A stretch of 61,389 bases of DNA from Acidobacteriota bacterium (GTDB taxonomy: Bacteria > Acidobacteriota > Vicinamibacteria > Marinacidobacterales > Marinacidobacteraceae), in assembly GCA_022826825.1 (NCBI GenBank), contig JAJDUD010000025.1, forward strand, positions 1 through 61,389. The letters are read 5' to 3'. The notes under the pieces were generated by a model that worked only from the letters and a program-made list of their open reading frames with translations, ran no database searches and was not told the origin of the DNA. The translations under genes and the position numbers were made by a program. Shown piece by piece: positions 35,217 through 42,409 of the stretch; positions within the stretch are counted from its first letter, which is position 1; each line of letters begins with the position of its first letter.

Positions 35217-35981
35217 TCAGACCAGTCGTCCGCCGGTCACCACCTCGAGGAAGGCCGCGGTGAGTTCGCCGAAGAGAACCAGAATGAGCGCTACGTAGAG
35301 TAGTCCGGTTGCCGACTGCGTCGAACGGATGCGCACGGTGTTCCGGACCATGAGGGCCAGGAAGGCCGGGAAGACCAGGCCGGTCAGGATGCGGAATCCG
35401 AAGAAGAGGGCGGGAGTCGAGTAGATGAGGTCGGAGAGGCCGCCGAGACGGAGCTCGGCGATTCCCCCGTAAACGAGCGCAAACGCAGCGACCCCGATGC
35501 GAAGCGCGGTGGCGCCGGTGAAGAGGCTCGATCCCACCGACAGCGGCCGGATCGAGAGCGCGGTGTCCACCAGGTACCAATGGCCCAGCAGCATCGTGGC
35601 GGCGACCCCTCCGAGGAGTGCGGCGCCCGAGAGATTGGAGGCAAGGGCCAATCCCGGCAGCTCCGAGGCCGCGAGGGGCGGCAACAAGGCGCCGAGGAGG
35701 CCGATCCCGGCCATGCCGCCCGCGAGCGCCCCGCGCCGGCCGCCAATACGCGGGACGGCGAAGGCCAGGAAGATGGCGCCAGCCAGCAACAGCGCCCAGA
35801 ACGGAGCTTCCGGACGGCCCCGTCCCGCGAGGAGTCCAAGAGCCATCGCCGCTGCTGCGCCCCGCGACACGAGGCGGAGATAACCCTCCGGAACCCGGTG
35901 GACGCCGTGGATGATTCCGGCGGCGAGGAGGCTCCCCGCCCCCAGGCGGGCGGTCAGAACCGCGACGGTGGCGCCGATCAC
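35217..35981 (-). CDS. Polytopic membrane protein of unknown function
   Basis: 254 residues with about eight predicted helices and a GTG start. Conserved-looking segments include LLGHWYLVDTALSIRPL and STQSATGLLYVALILVLFGELTAAFL near the C-terminus, the second placed like a final helix with an internal Glu. It is 13 bases upstream of the exported aminotransferase gene in the same direction, so the two may be co-expressed. Histidines in the loop and helix region could bind heme or metal, but I cannot support this. No family assigned. Confidence 0.75.
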   Translation of the reverse strand: MIGATVAVLTARLGAGSLLAAGIIHGVHRVPEGYLRLVSRGAAAAMALGLLAGRGRPEAPFWALLLAGAIFLAFAVPRIGGRRGALAGGMAGIGLLGALLPPLAASELPGLALASNLSGAALLGGVAATMLLGHWYLVDTALSIRPLSVGSSLFTGATALRIGVAAFALVYGGIAELRLGGLSDLIYSTPALFFGFRILTGLVFPAFLALMVRNTVRIRSTQSATGLLYVALILVLFGELTAAFLEVVTGGRLV

Positions 35982-36069
35982 GGCCGGGCGCTCAGGAAGC
36001 GGAGGGGCAGGATGCCGTCTGGTTACCGGCGGTCACTCGGTTCGCCGGAGTTCCGCCTGAGCGCTCTCG

Positions 36070-36393
36070 TCAGACCTGGAAGGACTCCCCGCAGCCGCAG
36101 TTCGAGACGGCGTTCGGGTTGTTGAAGCGGAATCCCGCTCCCATGAGGTCCTCGACGTAGTCGATTTCGGTCCCCTCGAGATAGGGCAGGCTGCGCTCGT
36201 CGATCAGCATCCGGACGCCGTTCTTCTCGATCACCTGGTCTCCGGTGCGGGACTCGTCGTCCAGGGCCAGTTGATACTGAAAGCCGGAGCACCCTCCGCC
36301 TACCACGCGAACCCGGAGCAGGGCGTTCGGACGGTTGTGTTGTACGAGGAACTCCGCGACCTTGGTAGCGGCGACATCGGTCAAGCTGAGCAT
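36070..36393 (-). CDS. erpA: A-type Fe-S cluster carrier (ErpA/IscA family)
   Basis: 107 residues, the usual length. The three cluster-ligating cysteines are present: Cys35 in GGGCSGFQY, and Cys99 and Cys101 in SNCGCGESF. It carries and delivers [4Fe-4S]/[2Fe-2S] clusters to apo-enzymes; clients in this window may include QueG and KorB. Start ATG 36393 has an AAAGGAGC ribosome site 8 bases upstream. It stands alone rather than in an isc or suf operon. ErpA versus IscA cannot be separated with certainty. Confidence 0.93.
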   Translation of the reverse strand: MLSLTDVAATKVAEFLVQHNRPNALLRVRVVGGGCSGFQYQLALDDESRTGDQVIEKNGVRMLIDERSLPYLEGTEIDYVEDLMGAGFRFNNPNAVSNCGCGESFQV

Positions 36394-36490
36394 GGGGTTC
36401 GCTCCTTTGCTGATTCCAACCCCGGACCGGGCGGATGATGGAGATTCTAGCGGGCCGGAGATTTGAGCCGCCGATTAGACTTCCGGCCCT

Positions 36491-36675
36491 GAGCAGCCTG
36501 TGGAAGAAGTCGCGCGGCATTCAATCGGCGATACATCCCGGCTGAACCGCGCCGCTTCGCGCCGCTCATCGTTGCGCTTCGGCCGAAAGAGCGCTGCTAT
36601 TCCTGCCTCGCGCGCGTCGTCAGCCGGGCGCCTCGCCGTTCTCGGCGCTCACGCCACTTTCTCCACACGCTGCTA
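36491..36675 (+). mobile_element. MITE-like element, copy B
   Basis: About 185 bases with ends CAGCCTGTGGAAGAAGTCGC (from 36494) and the complement of CCACTTTCTCCACACGCTG (to 36672). The core matches copy A base for base over long runs (CATCCCGGCTGAACCGCGCC, CAGCCGGGCGCCTCGCC, CTCGGCGCTCAC). The right edge abuts the PHP gene start at 36677. The gap between erpA and this element, 36394-36490, shows no gene. Confidence 0.75.
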
Positions 36676-36676
36676 A

Positions 36677-37516
36677 ATGATCTCCGCTGCCAGCCGTACT
36701 CCGAACATCGATCTCCACTCCCACTCCACCGAATCGGATGGAGTGTTCTCCCCCCGGACGGCCGTGGAGGCCGCGGCGCGGGACGGCGTGACCGTGCTGG
36801 CGCTTACCGACCACGACACCATGACGGGAATTCCGGAGGCCCGCCTGGCCGCTGCCGAATGCGGCATCGAGTTGGTTCCGGGAGTTGAAGTGAGTTGCGA
36901 GTGGGGACGTGAATCAGTCCACCTGCTGGGTCTGTTCGTGGACCCCGAGGATCGGGCGCTCACCGCGCTGTTCGACGAGGTTTCCGAGCGCCGCCGGCAG
37001 CGGATCTCGGAGACGTGCAGCAGGCTCACCGCGGCCGGCGTTCCGCTCCGCTTCGAGGAGGTCGCCGCGATGTCCACGGGCCGCTCCCTCGGGCGGCCGC
37101 ACGTGGCGGACGCGCTGGTCCGCAAGGGGGCCGTCCGGGACCGGGCGGAGGCCTTCGACAGGTATCTCGGCAACGGCAGAGCCGGACACGTCCGGTATGG
37201 GTGGAAGATCGGCGTTGACGAGGCGGCGAAAATGGTGCACGCCGCGGGAGGAATCAGCTCCGTCGCCCATCCCAAGTACCTCCGGGACCAGTCAGCGCTT
37301 CCCTCCTTGCTCCGGGAGACCGGGGTCCGGGCACTCGAGGCATACCACGTCGAGCAGGACCGAGAGGAACGCGAGCACTATCTGAGCGTCGCGGACTCGC
37401 TGGGTCTCATGGTGAGCGGCGGGTCGGACTTCCACGAGCCGAAACACGGGAGACACTTCGGTTCCGAGTTGCCGCCGGAGCGCTACGAGGAATTGCGGTT
37501 CGCCGCCGGTCGTTAA
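36677..37516 (+). CDS. PHP-domain phosphoesterase (3',5'-nucleoside bisphosphate phosphatase/RNase AM-like)
   Basis: 279 residues. The PHP metal sites are intact: DLHSHSTESDG, LALTDHDTMTGI, GVEVSCEW, SVAHPKY, and the final GGSDFHEPKHGR. Length and motif order match the YciV/TrpH group, which removes 3' phosphates from pAp-like nucleotides or trims RNA 5' ends. The ATG comes 1-2 bases after MITE-like copy B, with no ribosome site visible, and the TAA stop lies in the left edge of copy C. So the gene sits exactly between two direct copies of the element. Confidence 0.9.
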   Translation: MISAASRTPNIDLHSHSTESDGVFSPRTAVEAAARDGVTVLALTDHDTMTGIPEARLAAAECGIELVPGVEVSCEWGRESVHLLGLFVDPEDRALTALFDEVSERRRQRISETCSRLTAAGVPLRFEEVAAMSTGRSLGRPHVADALVRKGAVRDRAEAFDRYLGNGRAGHVRYGWKIGVDEAAKMVHAAGGISSVAHPKYLRDQSALPSLLRETGVRALEAYHVEQDREEREHYLSVADSLGLMVSGGSDFHEPKHGRHFGSELPPERYEELRFAAGR

Positions 37517-37837
37517 CAGCCTGTAGAGAAAGTCACGCGGCCCAGTTGCTGTGACAATGCAGTCCGGCGGGTCGGCCGAGTGTCTTGATGGCGCCGCCGG
37601 CGTTCCAAGCCGTTTCGGCCATTTTCATGACAAGCGGGGTGCGTAGGAGGACGCTCGCATGAGCGTTTCTCCCGGTGGGGGCTCGAGCGGCGATGTATCC
37701 CGCCGGAACCGTGCCTCTTCGAGGCGCTCTCCGTTGCGCTTCGGTCGAGATACACCCGGTATTCCTCCCTCGCGCGCCTTGTCACGCGGGCGCCTCGCCG
37801 CTCTCGGCGCTCACGCGACTTTCTCCAGCGGCTGTCA
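37514..37837 (+). mobile_element. MITE-like element, copy C (composite)
   Basis: 324 bases. The left end (TAACAGCCTGTAGAGAAAGT) and right end (complement of ACTTTCTCCAGCGGCTGTCA) form the same inverted repeat as copies A and B. A stretch of about 140 bases is inserted after the left end. It includes a 61-base module (37541-37601) shared with 61281-61341 at 57 of 61 positions and part of the REP-like unit (GGCGTTCCAAGCCG at 37600-37613). The usual core follows from about 37680. Left and right edges supply the stop codons of the PHP gene and, on the other strand, the Rieske gene. Confidence 0.75.
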
Positions 37838-38149
37838 AGGAACCCGGACGAGAACCATGCCGTTCTCGACCCGCGCCGGATAGACGGGTACCCGGGAATT
37901 CGGGTTCACCGGCGAGCAGCCGGTGACGAGGTCGAACTGCCAGAGGTGCCACGGGCAGATCACGATGCCGTGCCGAAGGTGCCCGAGGTGCAGCGGACCG
38001 CCGCGGTGGGGACAGGTCTCGTTCAGGGCGTAGACCCGGTTTTCGTACCAGAAGACTGCAATTCGCTGGTCGCCGAGGTCCACCGCGATCGCGGATTCCG
38101 ACTTCAGCCTGGCCAGGCTGCAGACGGCGCGTTCCGTCGGCTCCGTCAC
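37835..38149 (-). CDS. Rieske-type [2Fe-2S] ferredoxin
   Basis: 104 residues with both Rieske motifs, CPHRGG (ETCPHRGGPLHLG) and CPWHLWQFD, in a compact single domain like the electron-transfer ferredoxins of dioxygenases or nitrite reductase small subunits. Start is GTG 38149, overlapping the GHMP kinase stop by GTGA. The Rieske proline/serine core is shorter than in bc1 Rieske proteins, and no membrane helix is present, so it is soluble. Its redox partner is not in the operon. Its TGA stop lies within the right edge of MITE-like copy C. Confidence 0.9.
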   Translation of the reverse strand: MTEPTERAVCSLARLKSESAIAVDLGDQRIAVFWYENRVYALNETCPHRGGPLHLGHLRHGIVICPWHLWQFDLVTGCSPVNPNSRVPVYPARVENGMVLVRVP

Positions 38150-39180
38150 GATGGCTCGCGACGGAGTCCCGCCGGATCGCTGGCCGCCTTCAGGATTTGA
38201 CCGCCGGCGGCGCGCGCGGCCGCCACCACCGCGGGCCGGTCTTCGGGAGGAGCGATGGCGATCATGGTTCCGCCGCCTCCGGCGCCGCACGCCTTGACGG
38301 CCCGGGCGCCGGCCTGCCGCATCGCATCGCTGAGACGCTCGATGGTCGCGGTGGTGACCATCTCCGAGAGCGCCCGCCGCGCCCGCCACTCGACGTCGAG
38401 CGTTTCCGACACCGCGTCCCAGTCCCGTCCCAGCAGTGCGGCCCGCATCCCGTAGGCTGCTTCCGCGATCACTTCGATGCCGCGCACCGCCGCTGGCTCC
38501 CCGGCGAAGATGCGCTCCAGTACGCTTCCGTTGGGGTCCGCGGACGAATGCGCCTCCCCCGTATACACGAGGACGAAGCGCTCCTCGAGGGGGTCGGCGC
38601 TGTCGTCCAGCCAGGGCAGGGGCTCCGAGCGGGGTTCCGGACTCACCCAGTGGTGCACCCGCGTGCCCCCGAGGCCCGCCGCGAACTGATCCTGGGATCC
38701 CGTCGCGGTCCTCAGGATCCGCACTTCGGCATCCATCACGATCCGGACGAGTTGCCTGATGGTCCAGCCGGCCCCCGTCACTTCGTTCAGGGCCCCGGCG
38801 ATCGCCATCCCGAGTGAGGAGGATCCCCCGAGGCCCGAGCCCGGCGGGGCCGTGGTCTCGAACTGGATCTCCACCGGGTCCGGAGGCTTGAAGAACTCGA
38901 GAAGCCGGCCGGCGAGGGACGCGAACGGATCGTGGAAGAACGCTTCGGGAGACGTGGACGACAGGTCGAGGCCGCGCTGGTGATTCACCACGCGGAACCG
39001 GCGTCCGGGTGAGACGGTCGCTTGCGCCCTGAGGCTGATGGCGGCGTTCACCGTCGCGGCGCGGGGAACCAGCAGGCCAACCGGCCAGATGTCGACCGTG
39101 CCGCCCGCCAGATCAATCCGCGTCGGTGCGGAGAACGTGACGGATTCGCTCAGAACGTAACCCCGACGGCCGTAACCCAC
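38146..39180 (-). CDS. GHMP-family sugar kinase (heptose 7-phosphate kinase-like)
   Basis: 344 residues. The three GHMP motifs are visible: SAPTRIDLAGGTVDIWP at the N-terminus, PPGSGLGGSSSLGMAIAGAL (ATP site) and KACGAGGGGTMIAI near the C-terminus. The closest remembered relatives are D-glycero-D-manno-heptose 7-phosphate kinase (HddA) and fucokinase-like enzymes, which fits cell-envelope sugar supply, but the substrate is not certain. GTG 39180 is the only normal start and overlaps the upstream gene by 31 bases; a CTG at 39156 near the upstream stop is an alternative. It is coupled to the Rieske gene by a 4-base overlap. Confidence 0.87.
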   Translation of the reverse strand: MGYGRRGYVLSESVTFSAPTRIDLAGGTVDIWPVGLLVPRAATVNAAISLRAQATVSPGRRFRVVNHQRGLDLSSTSPEAFFHDPFASLAGRLLEFFKPPDPVEIQFETTAPPGSGLGGSSSLGMAIAGALNEVTGAGWTIRQLVRIVMDAEVRILRTATGSQDQFAAGLGGTRVHHWVSPEPRSEPLPWLDDSADPLEERFVLVYTGEAHSSADPNGSVLERIFAGEPAAVRGIEVIAEAAYGMRAALLGRDWDAVSETLDVEWRARRALSEMVTTATIERLSDAMRQAGARAVKACGAGGGGTMIAIAPPEDRPAVVAAARAAGGQILKAASDPAGLRREPS

Positions 39181-39632
39181 CGGTTCACGGGTTCTTCGTG
39201 GAACTCCCGCTGGAACTGGACCTCCAGATGCAGCCTGCCGACCTCGAAACCTCCGAAGGCCATCCCCGCGGGCACGGTTGCCGACTCGGTCTCACCGCCC
39301 AGCCGGGTCGCCATTCCCGCCCCTCCGCCGACGTACACGCTGAAACCGGGCAGGGGGAGCACTCCCATTCTGCCCGTCAGAAACGCCCGCAGGGGGTACT
39401 CCGTATCACCATCCTCGGTTTCGATGCCGGTCCCGCCCTGAACCAGGCCCCCGATTTCGAAGGGAAGCGCCGGGAAGTCGATGTTGTAGCCGACGCCGAG
39501 GACCCATCCCTCTCTCGCGCCGCCCGATTCTCCCCCCGACCCGACCTGGATGACGGGTTGGGCGAGCGTGGTCCTTCCGGCGAGCAGGACCCCGGCGACG
39601 ACCATCGCTTTCAGGAGAAATCGCCCGGACAC
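39150..39632 (-). CDS. Small outer-membrane beta-barrel-like protein
   Basis: 160 residues with a signal peptide (MSGRFLLKAMVVAGVLLAGRTTLAQ, GTG start). The mature protein alternates short hydrophobic strands and Gly-rich turns (WVLGVGYNIDFPALPFEIGG and FSVYVGGGAGMATRL) and ends in Phe, as outer-membrane barrels do. It probably forms a barrel of about eight strands. No function can be assigned. A TATACT box ends 6 bases before the GTG. It is first in a three-gene operon with the GHMP kinase and Rieske genes. Confidence 0.75.
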   Translation of the reverse strand: MSGRFLLKAMVVAGVLLAGRTTLAQPVIQVGSGGESGGAREGWVLGVGYNIDFPALPFEIGGLVQGGTGIETEDGDTEYPLRAFLTGRMGVLPLPGFSVYVGGGAGMATRLGGETESATVPAGMAFGGFEVGRLHLEVQFQREFHEEPVNRWVTAVGVTF

Positions 39633-39638
39633 GCCGCG

Positions 39639-39646
39639 AGTATATT
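39639..39646. promoter_or_regulatory. Overlapping divergent -10 boxes
   Basis: The same AT-rich octamer serves both strands: TATACT on minus (39639-39644) for the barrel gene and TATATT on plus (39641-39646) for the Nudix gene. The minus start point would fall on the first base of GTG 39632, so that transcript is predicted leaderless. Confidence 0.5.
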
Positions 39647-39675
39647 GATGCCGATCCGCATCGCGACACCCACGC

Positions 39676-40266
39676 TTGTCCCGCCGACCCGACGCCGAAA
39701 CCCTCCCCGACCGGATTGCTTCCCGTCTCGCACGGCGCGCTCCGAGACGGCTCGACGGGACGCTGCGCGGGGCCGCGGTGCTCGTCCCGCTGGTCCAGCG
39801 GGACGGCGGTTACGGGATCGTCCTGACGCGCCGCGCCGCGGGTCTCCGCCGCCAACCGGGGGATATTGCGTTTCCCGGGGGCATGATCGATCCCGAAGAT
39901 CCATCCGAACTGGCCGCCGCGCTGCGGGAGGGCCGCGAAGAAATCGGGCTCGAGCCGGCCGGGGTGCGGGTTCTGGGTCAGCTCGACGATCGCCTCACGG
40001 TGCAGGGGTTCCGGCTGGTCCCCTTCGTGGGGCTCATTCCGTCGGCAGCCGTCCTGCGAGCCGGCCCCGAGGTGGACGAGATCTTCGAGGTGCCGCTCGG
40101 GACGCTGCGGCAACCGGACCGCGAGACCACCGAGGTTCAGCGGGGCAAGCGGCTCCCGGGCAGCTCGGTCGTCATCTCCCGGGTCGTCTTTCGGTACCGG
40201 TACCGGGACTACGACATCTGGGGCCTCACCGCCCGCCTCATCCGGGACCTTCTGGACGTTCTTTGA
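39676..40266 (+). CDS. Nudix hydrolase, CoA pyrophosphatase type
   Basis: 196 residues, TTG start. The Nudix box is complete: FPGGMIDPEDPSELAAALREGREEIGL. The preceding LTRRAAGLRRQPGDIAFPGG is the extra signature of the CoA pyrophosphatase (NudL/YeaB) subgroup, which hydrolyses CoA and its oxidised or acyl forms to phosphopantetheine and 3',5'-ADP. That pairs well with the nearby PHP enzyme, which may remove 3',5'-bisphosphate nucleotides. The last 29 bases overlap the convergent DNA ligase gene. Confidence 0.9.
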   Translation: MSRRPDAETLPDRIASRLARRAPRRLDGTLRGAAVLVPLVQRDGGYGIVLTRRAAGLRRQPGDIAFPGGMIDPEDPSELAAALREGREEIGLEPAGVRVLGQLDDRLTVQGFRLVPFVGLIPSAAVLRAGPEVDEIFEVPLGTLRQPDRETTEVQRGKRLPGSSVVISRVVFRYRYRDYDIWGLTARLIRDLLDVL

Positions 40267-41185
40267 CCGCCGGGATCTCGCACCTGCGCGGGTCCCGGTC
40301 TTCGAATCCCACGAACGCGGGATGGCGCAGATGCCCGGAGGGTGTCCGTTCCAGGTATTCGACGGTGACCACGAGCAGGGGCTTCACGTACCGGATGTGC
40401 CCGTCTCCGGTCGCCCCGAAACCGGGCGGGGCGGAGCTCTCGAGACTCCGAAGCTGCTCGGTCAATTGGCTCCGGGTCTCGTTGTCGAGGCCGCTCCCCA
40501 CGTTCCCGAGCCAGACCGGTCCCTCCGGCCCATAGGCTCCCACCACCAGAGAACGCACCGGTCCGTCCGGGGTCCGGTGCAGAGTCCCGAAGACCACGCA
40601 GCTCAGCCGGGGGCGCACCTTGATCTTCAGCCAGTCGTCGCTGCGCTCGCCCATTCGATAGGGACTCCCGAGCCGCTTGGCGACCATCCCTTCCATGTTG
40701 CGTTCGCGCATTGCGGCGAAAAAACGCAGCCCCTCGCCGACAACCAGGGGGTTGGCGAAGATCTGTCCCCCCGCGTCGGGAAGGAGCGCGCTCAGGGCTC
40801 GCCGCCGTTCGACCAGGGGAGCTGCGGTCAATCGGACGCCGTCGCGATGGAGCAGATCGAAGGCGACGAACCACGCGGGGGTTTCCGCGGCGCCACGCCG
40901 GATAGCGGTTTCCGAGCGCAGTCGGTTGCGCTCCATGACCAGCGGAAAGCTCGAGCGATCGCCGTCCATGACGACGATCTCTCCGTCGAGGACCCCGGCT
41001 CCGGGGAGTCCGGCCAACGCCGCGGCAAGTTCCGGAAAGTGCCGGGTCTGGTCGCGGAGACTGCGCGCCTGCAGCCGGACCGTCGGCCCGAAGAAGGCGA
41101 TCGAACGAAGGCCGTCCCACTTGGCGTCGAAGAGATGATCCGCCGAGTCGAACGGGCGGCCGGTACCGGCGAGCATCGGTTTCAC
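40238..41185 (-). CDS. Stand-alone ATP-dependent DNA ligase
   Basis: 315 residues. The catalytic lysine is Lys22 in DAKWDGLR (motif I), followed by LDGEIVV, WFVAFDLLHRDG, EGMVAKRLGSPY and DWLKIKVRP (motifs III-V), then an oligonucleotide-binding domain. It is the small LigC/LigD-ligase type with no polymerase or nuclease domain. It lies 89 bases downstream of ku in the same direction, so it is probably the sealing enzyme of non-homologous end joining. Start GTG 41185 gives GTG-AAA-CCG-ATG, placing motif I at the usual distance. Confidence 0.93.
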   Translation of the reverse strand: MKPMLAGTGRPFDSADHLFDAKWDGLRSIAFFGPTVRLQARSLRDQTRHFPELAAALAGLPGAGVLDGEIVVMDGDRSSFPLVMERNRLRSETAIRRGAAETPAWFVAFDLLHRDGVRLTAAPLVERRRALSALLPDAGGQIFANPLVVGEGLRFFAAMRERNMEGMVAKRLGSPYRMGERSDDWLKIKVRPRLSCVVFGTLHRTPDGPVRSLVVGAYGPEGPVWLGNVGSGLDNETRSQLTEQLRSLESSAPPGFGATGDGHIRYVKPLLVVTVEYLERTPSGHLRHPAFVGFEDRDPRRCEIPAVKERPEGPG

Positions 41186-41274
41186 CCCGTGCGCGAGCCA
41201 GTCAGGCGGAAGGAGCGACGCTCCTCCTGGAAACGCCGCCGAATCCGGACCGGTGGATCGGGTAGGCGACTCGG

Positions 41275-42099
41275 TCAGCTTGCCCGCCGCTCCTCACCGG
41301 ATGCCGGATCCGGACCGCCGAGTTCGTCGGCTTCGATCCGCGCGAGGCTCGATTTCAGAGCGTCCATGAGATTGATGACCCGGCGCGGCTCGACGCTGGG
41401 AGCGGTGACCAGTTCTTCGCCGCGACTCTTGGCCTCCACGATCTCCAGGAAGCGTTTCCGGTAGCTGTCTTCGAAGGCGCCGAGTTCGAAGGGACGGGCA
41501 TAGGAGTCGAGCAGTTGCCGGGCCATCGCCGTTTCGGCGGCGTTCGGTTCGCGCGCCGCCGGCAGGTCCTCGATGTCCGACACCCTCCGAACCTCGTCCT
41601 GGTAGTGGAGAAACGACATCAGGAAGACGTCGTCGGAGGGACGGATCGCCACCACCTTCTCCTTGCCGCCCAGCACCACCTGGGCGATGGCCACGCGCTT
41701 CGACGCCTGCATCGCCTTGAGGATGGTGTGGAACGGTCCGGCGGCGACCTCGCCGGCCGGGGCCAGGTAGTAGGAGCCGTGGTAGTAGAGGGGGTTGATC
41801 TCCGACTCTTCCACGAACTGGACGATGTCCAGCGTCCGGAGGGAGGGGAGTTGCAGGGTGGCGAGATCCTCTTGCTGGATCAGCACGTACTGCTCCTTGG
41901 CGAGTTCGTAACCGCGGACGATGTCGTCCCGCTCGAGATCCTGTTCGCAGGCGGTGCAGCGCCGCTGCAGCCGGACCCGGGCGTTGCACTCCTTGCACAA
42001 CTGGTTCATCGCAACCTTTTTCTCGCGGGCCGCCGGGTAAGCCCTTACCGGAACGAGCACGAGGGCGAGCTTCAGGTTGCCCTGCCAGGTGGGTCGCAT
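41275..42099 (-). CDS. ku: Ku end-binding protein
   Basis: A 274-residue bacterial Ku homodimer subunit that encircles broken DNA ends. The N-terminal WQGNLKLALVLVPVRAYPAA and the central FVEESEINPLYYHGSYYLAP are diagnostic, as is the zinc-binding CKEC...CTAC in the position of the usual cysteine/histidine patch. The C-terminus is short and charged. With the stand-alone ligase it forms a two-gene NHEJ unit; no LigD polymerase domain is in the window. ATG 42099 is preferred. It is divergent from korA with a 310-base gap. Confidence 0.94.
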   Translation of the reverse strand: MRPTWQGNLKLALVLVPVRAYPAAREKKVAMNQLCKECNARVRLQRRCTACEQDLERDDIVRGYELAKEQYVLIQQEDLATLQLPSLRTLDIVQFVEESEINPLYYHGSYYLAPAGEVAAGPFHTILKAMQASKRVAIAQVVLGGKEKVVAIRPSDDVFLMSFLHYQDEVRRVSDIEDLPAAREPNAAETAMARQLLDSYARPFELGAFEDSYRKRFLEIVEAKSRGEELVTAPSVEPRRVINLMDALKSSLARIEADELGGPDPASGEERRAS

Positions 42100-42409
42100 T
42101 GGCTCTTGTCCGCACGGCTGCGGCCGGTGCCGCGTTCTGAAACTCCGGTTTGGAGCGCCGTGGGACAGGGAAGTCTAGTGCTCCGGCGGATTCGCGGCTG
42201 TCGCAGACACCGGAAAACCACGATCTTGAAGTACACTGGCCACCATCCGGAAAGCGTCCGGATGCGGCAACGCTCCGGAGCGCGACTCCCTTTGGCTGCC
42301 CGGATTCCGGGAGCCTTCCCTGGATTCCCCAAACCAAGTCGGGCCGTCCCCCTGCCCGAACCGTGAGGCGGCTCTCGTCCCACAGAATCGCCCTCTGAAC
42401 AATGGCCTG
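42100..42409. promoter_or_regulatory. Divergent regulatory region between ku and korA
   Basis: 310 bases without a gene. A TACACT box at 42232-42237 could serve korA with a leader of about 165 bases; a TAGACT on minus near 42174-42179 could serve ku. The korA leader contains repeated TCCGGA/GGATTCC stretches able to fold (42249-42325), but no known riboswitch pattern was recognised. The korA ATG lacks a clear ribosome site. Confidence 0.35.

Noticed and set aside
42244..42409. Riboswitch in the korA leader
   Set aside because: Some folding potential is seen, but no conserved core of a known class was recognised.
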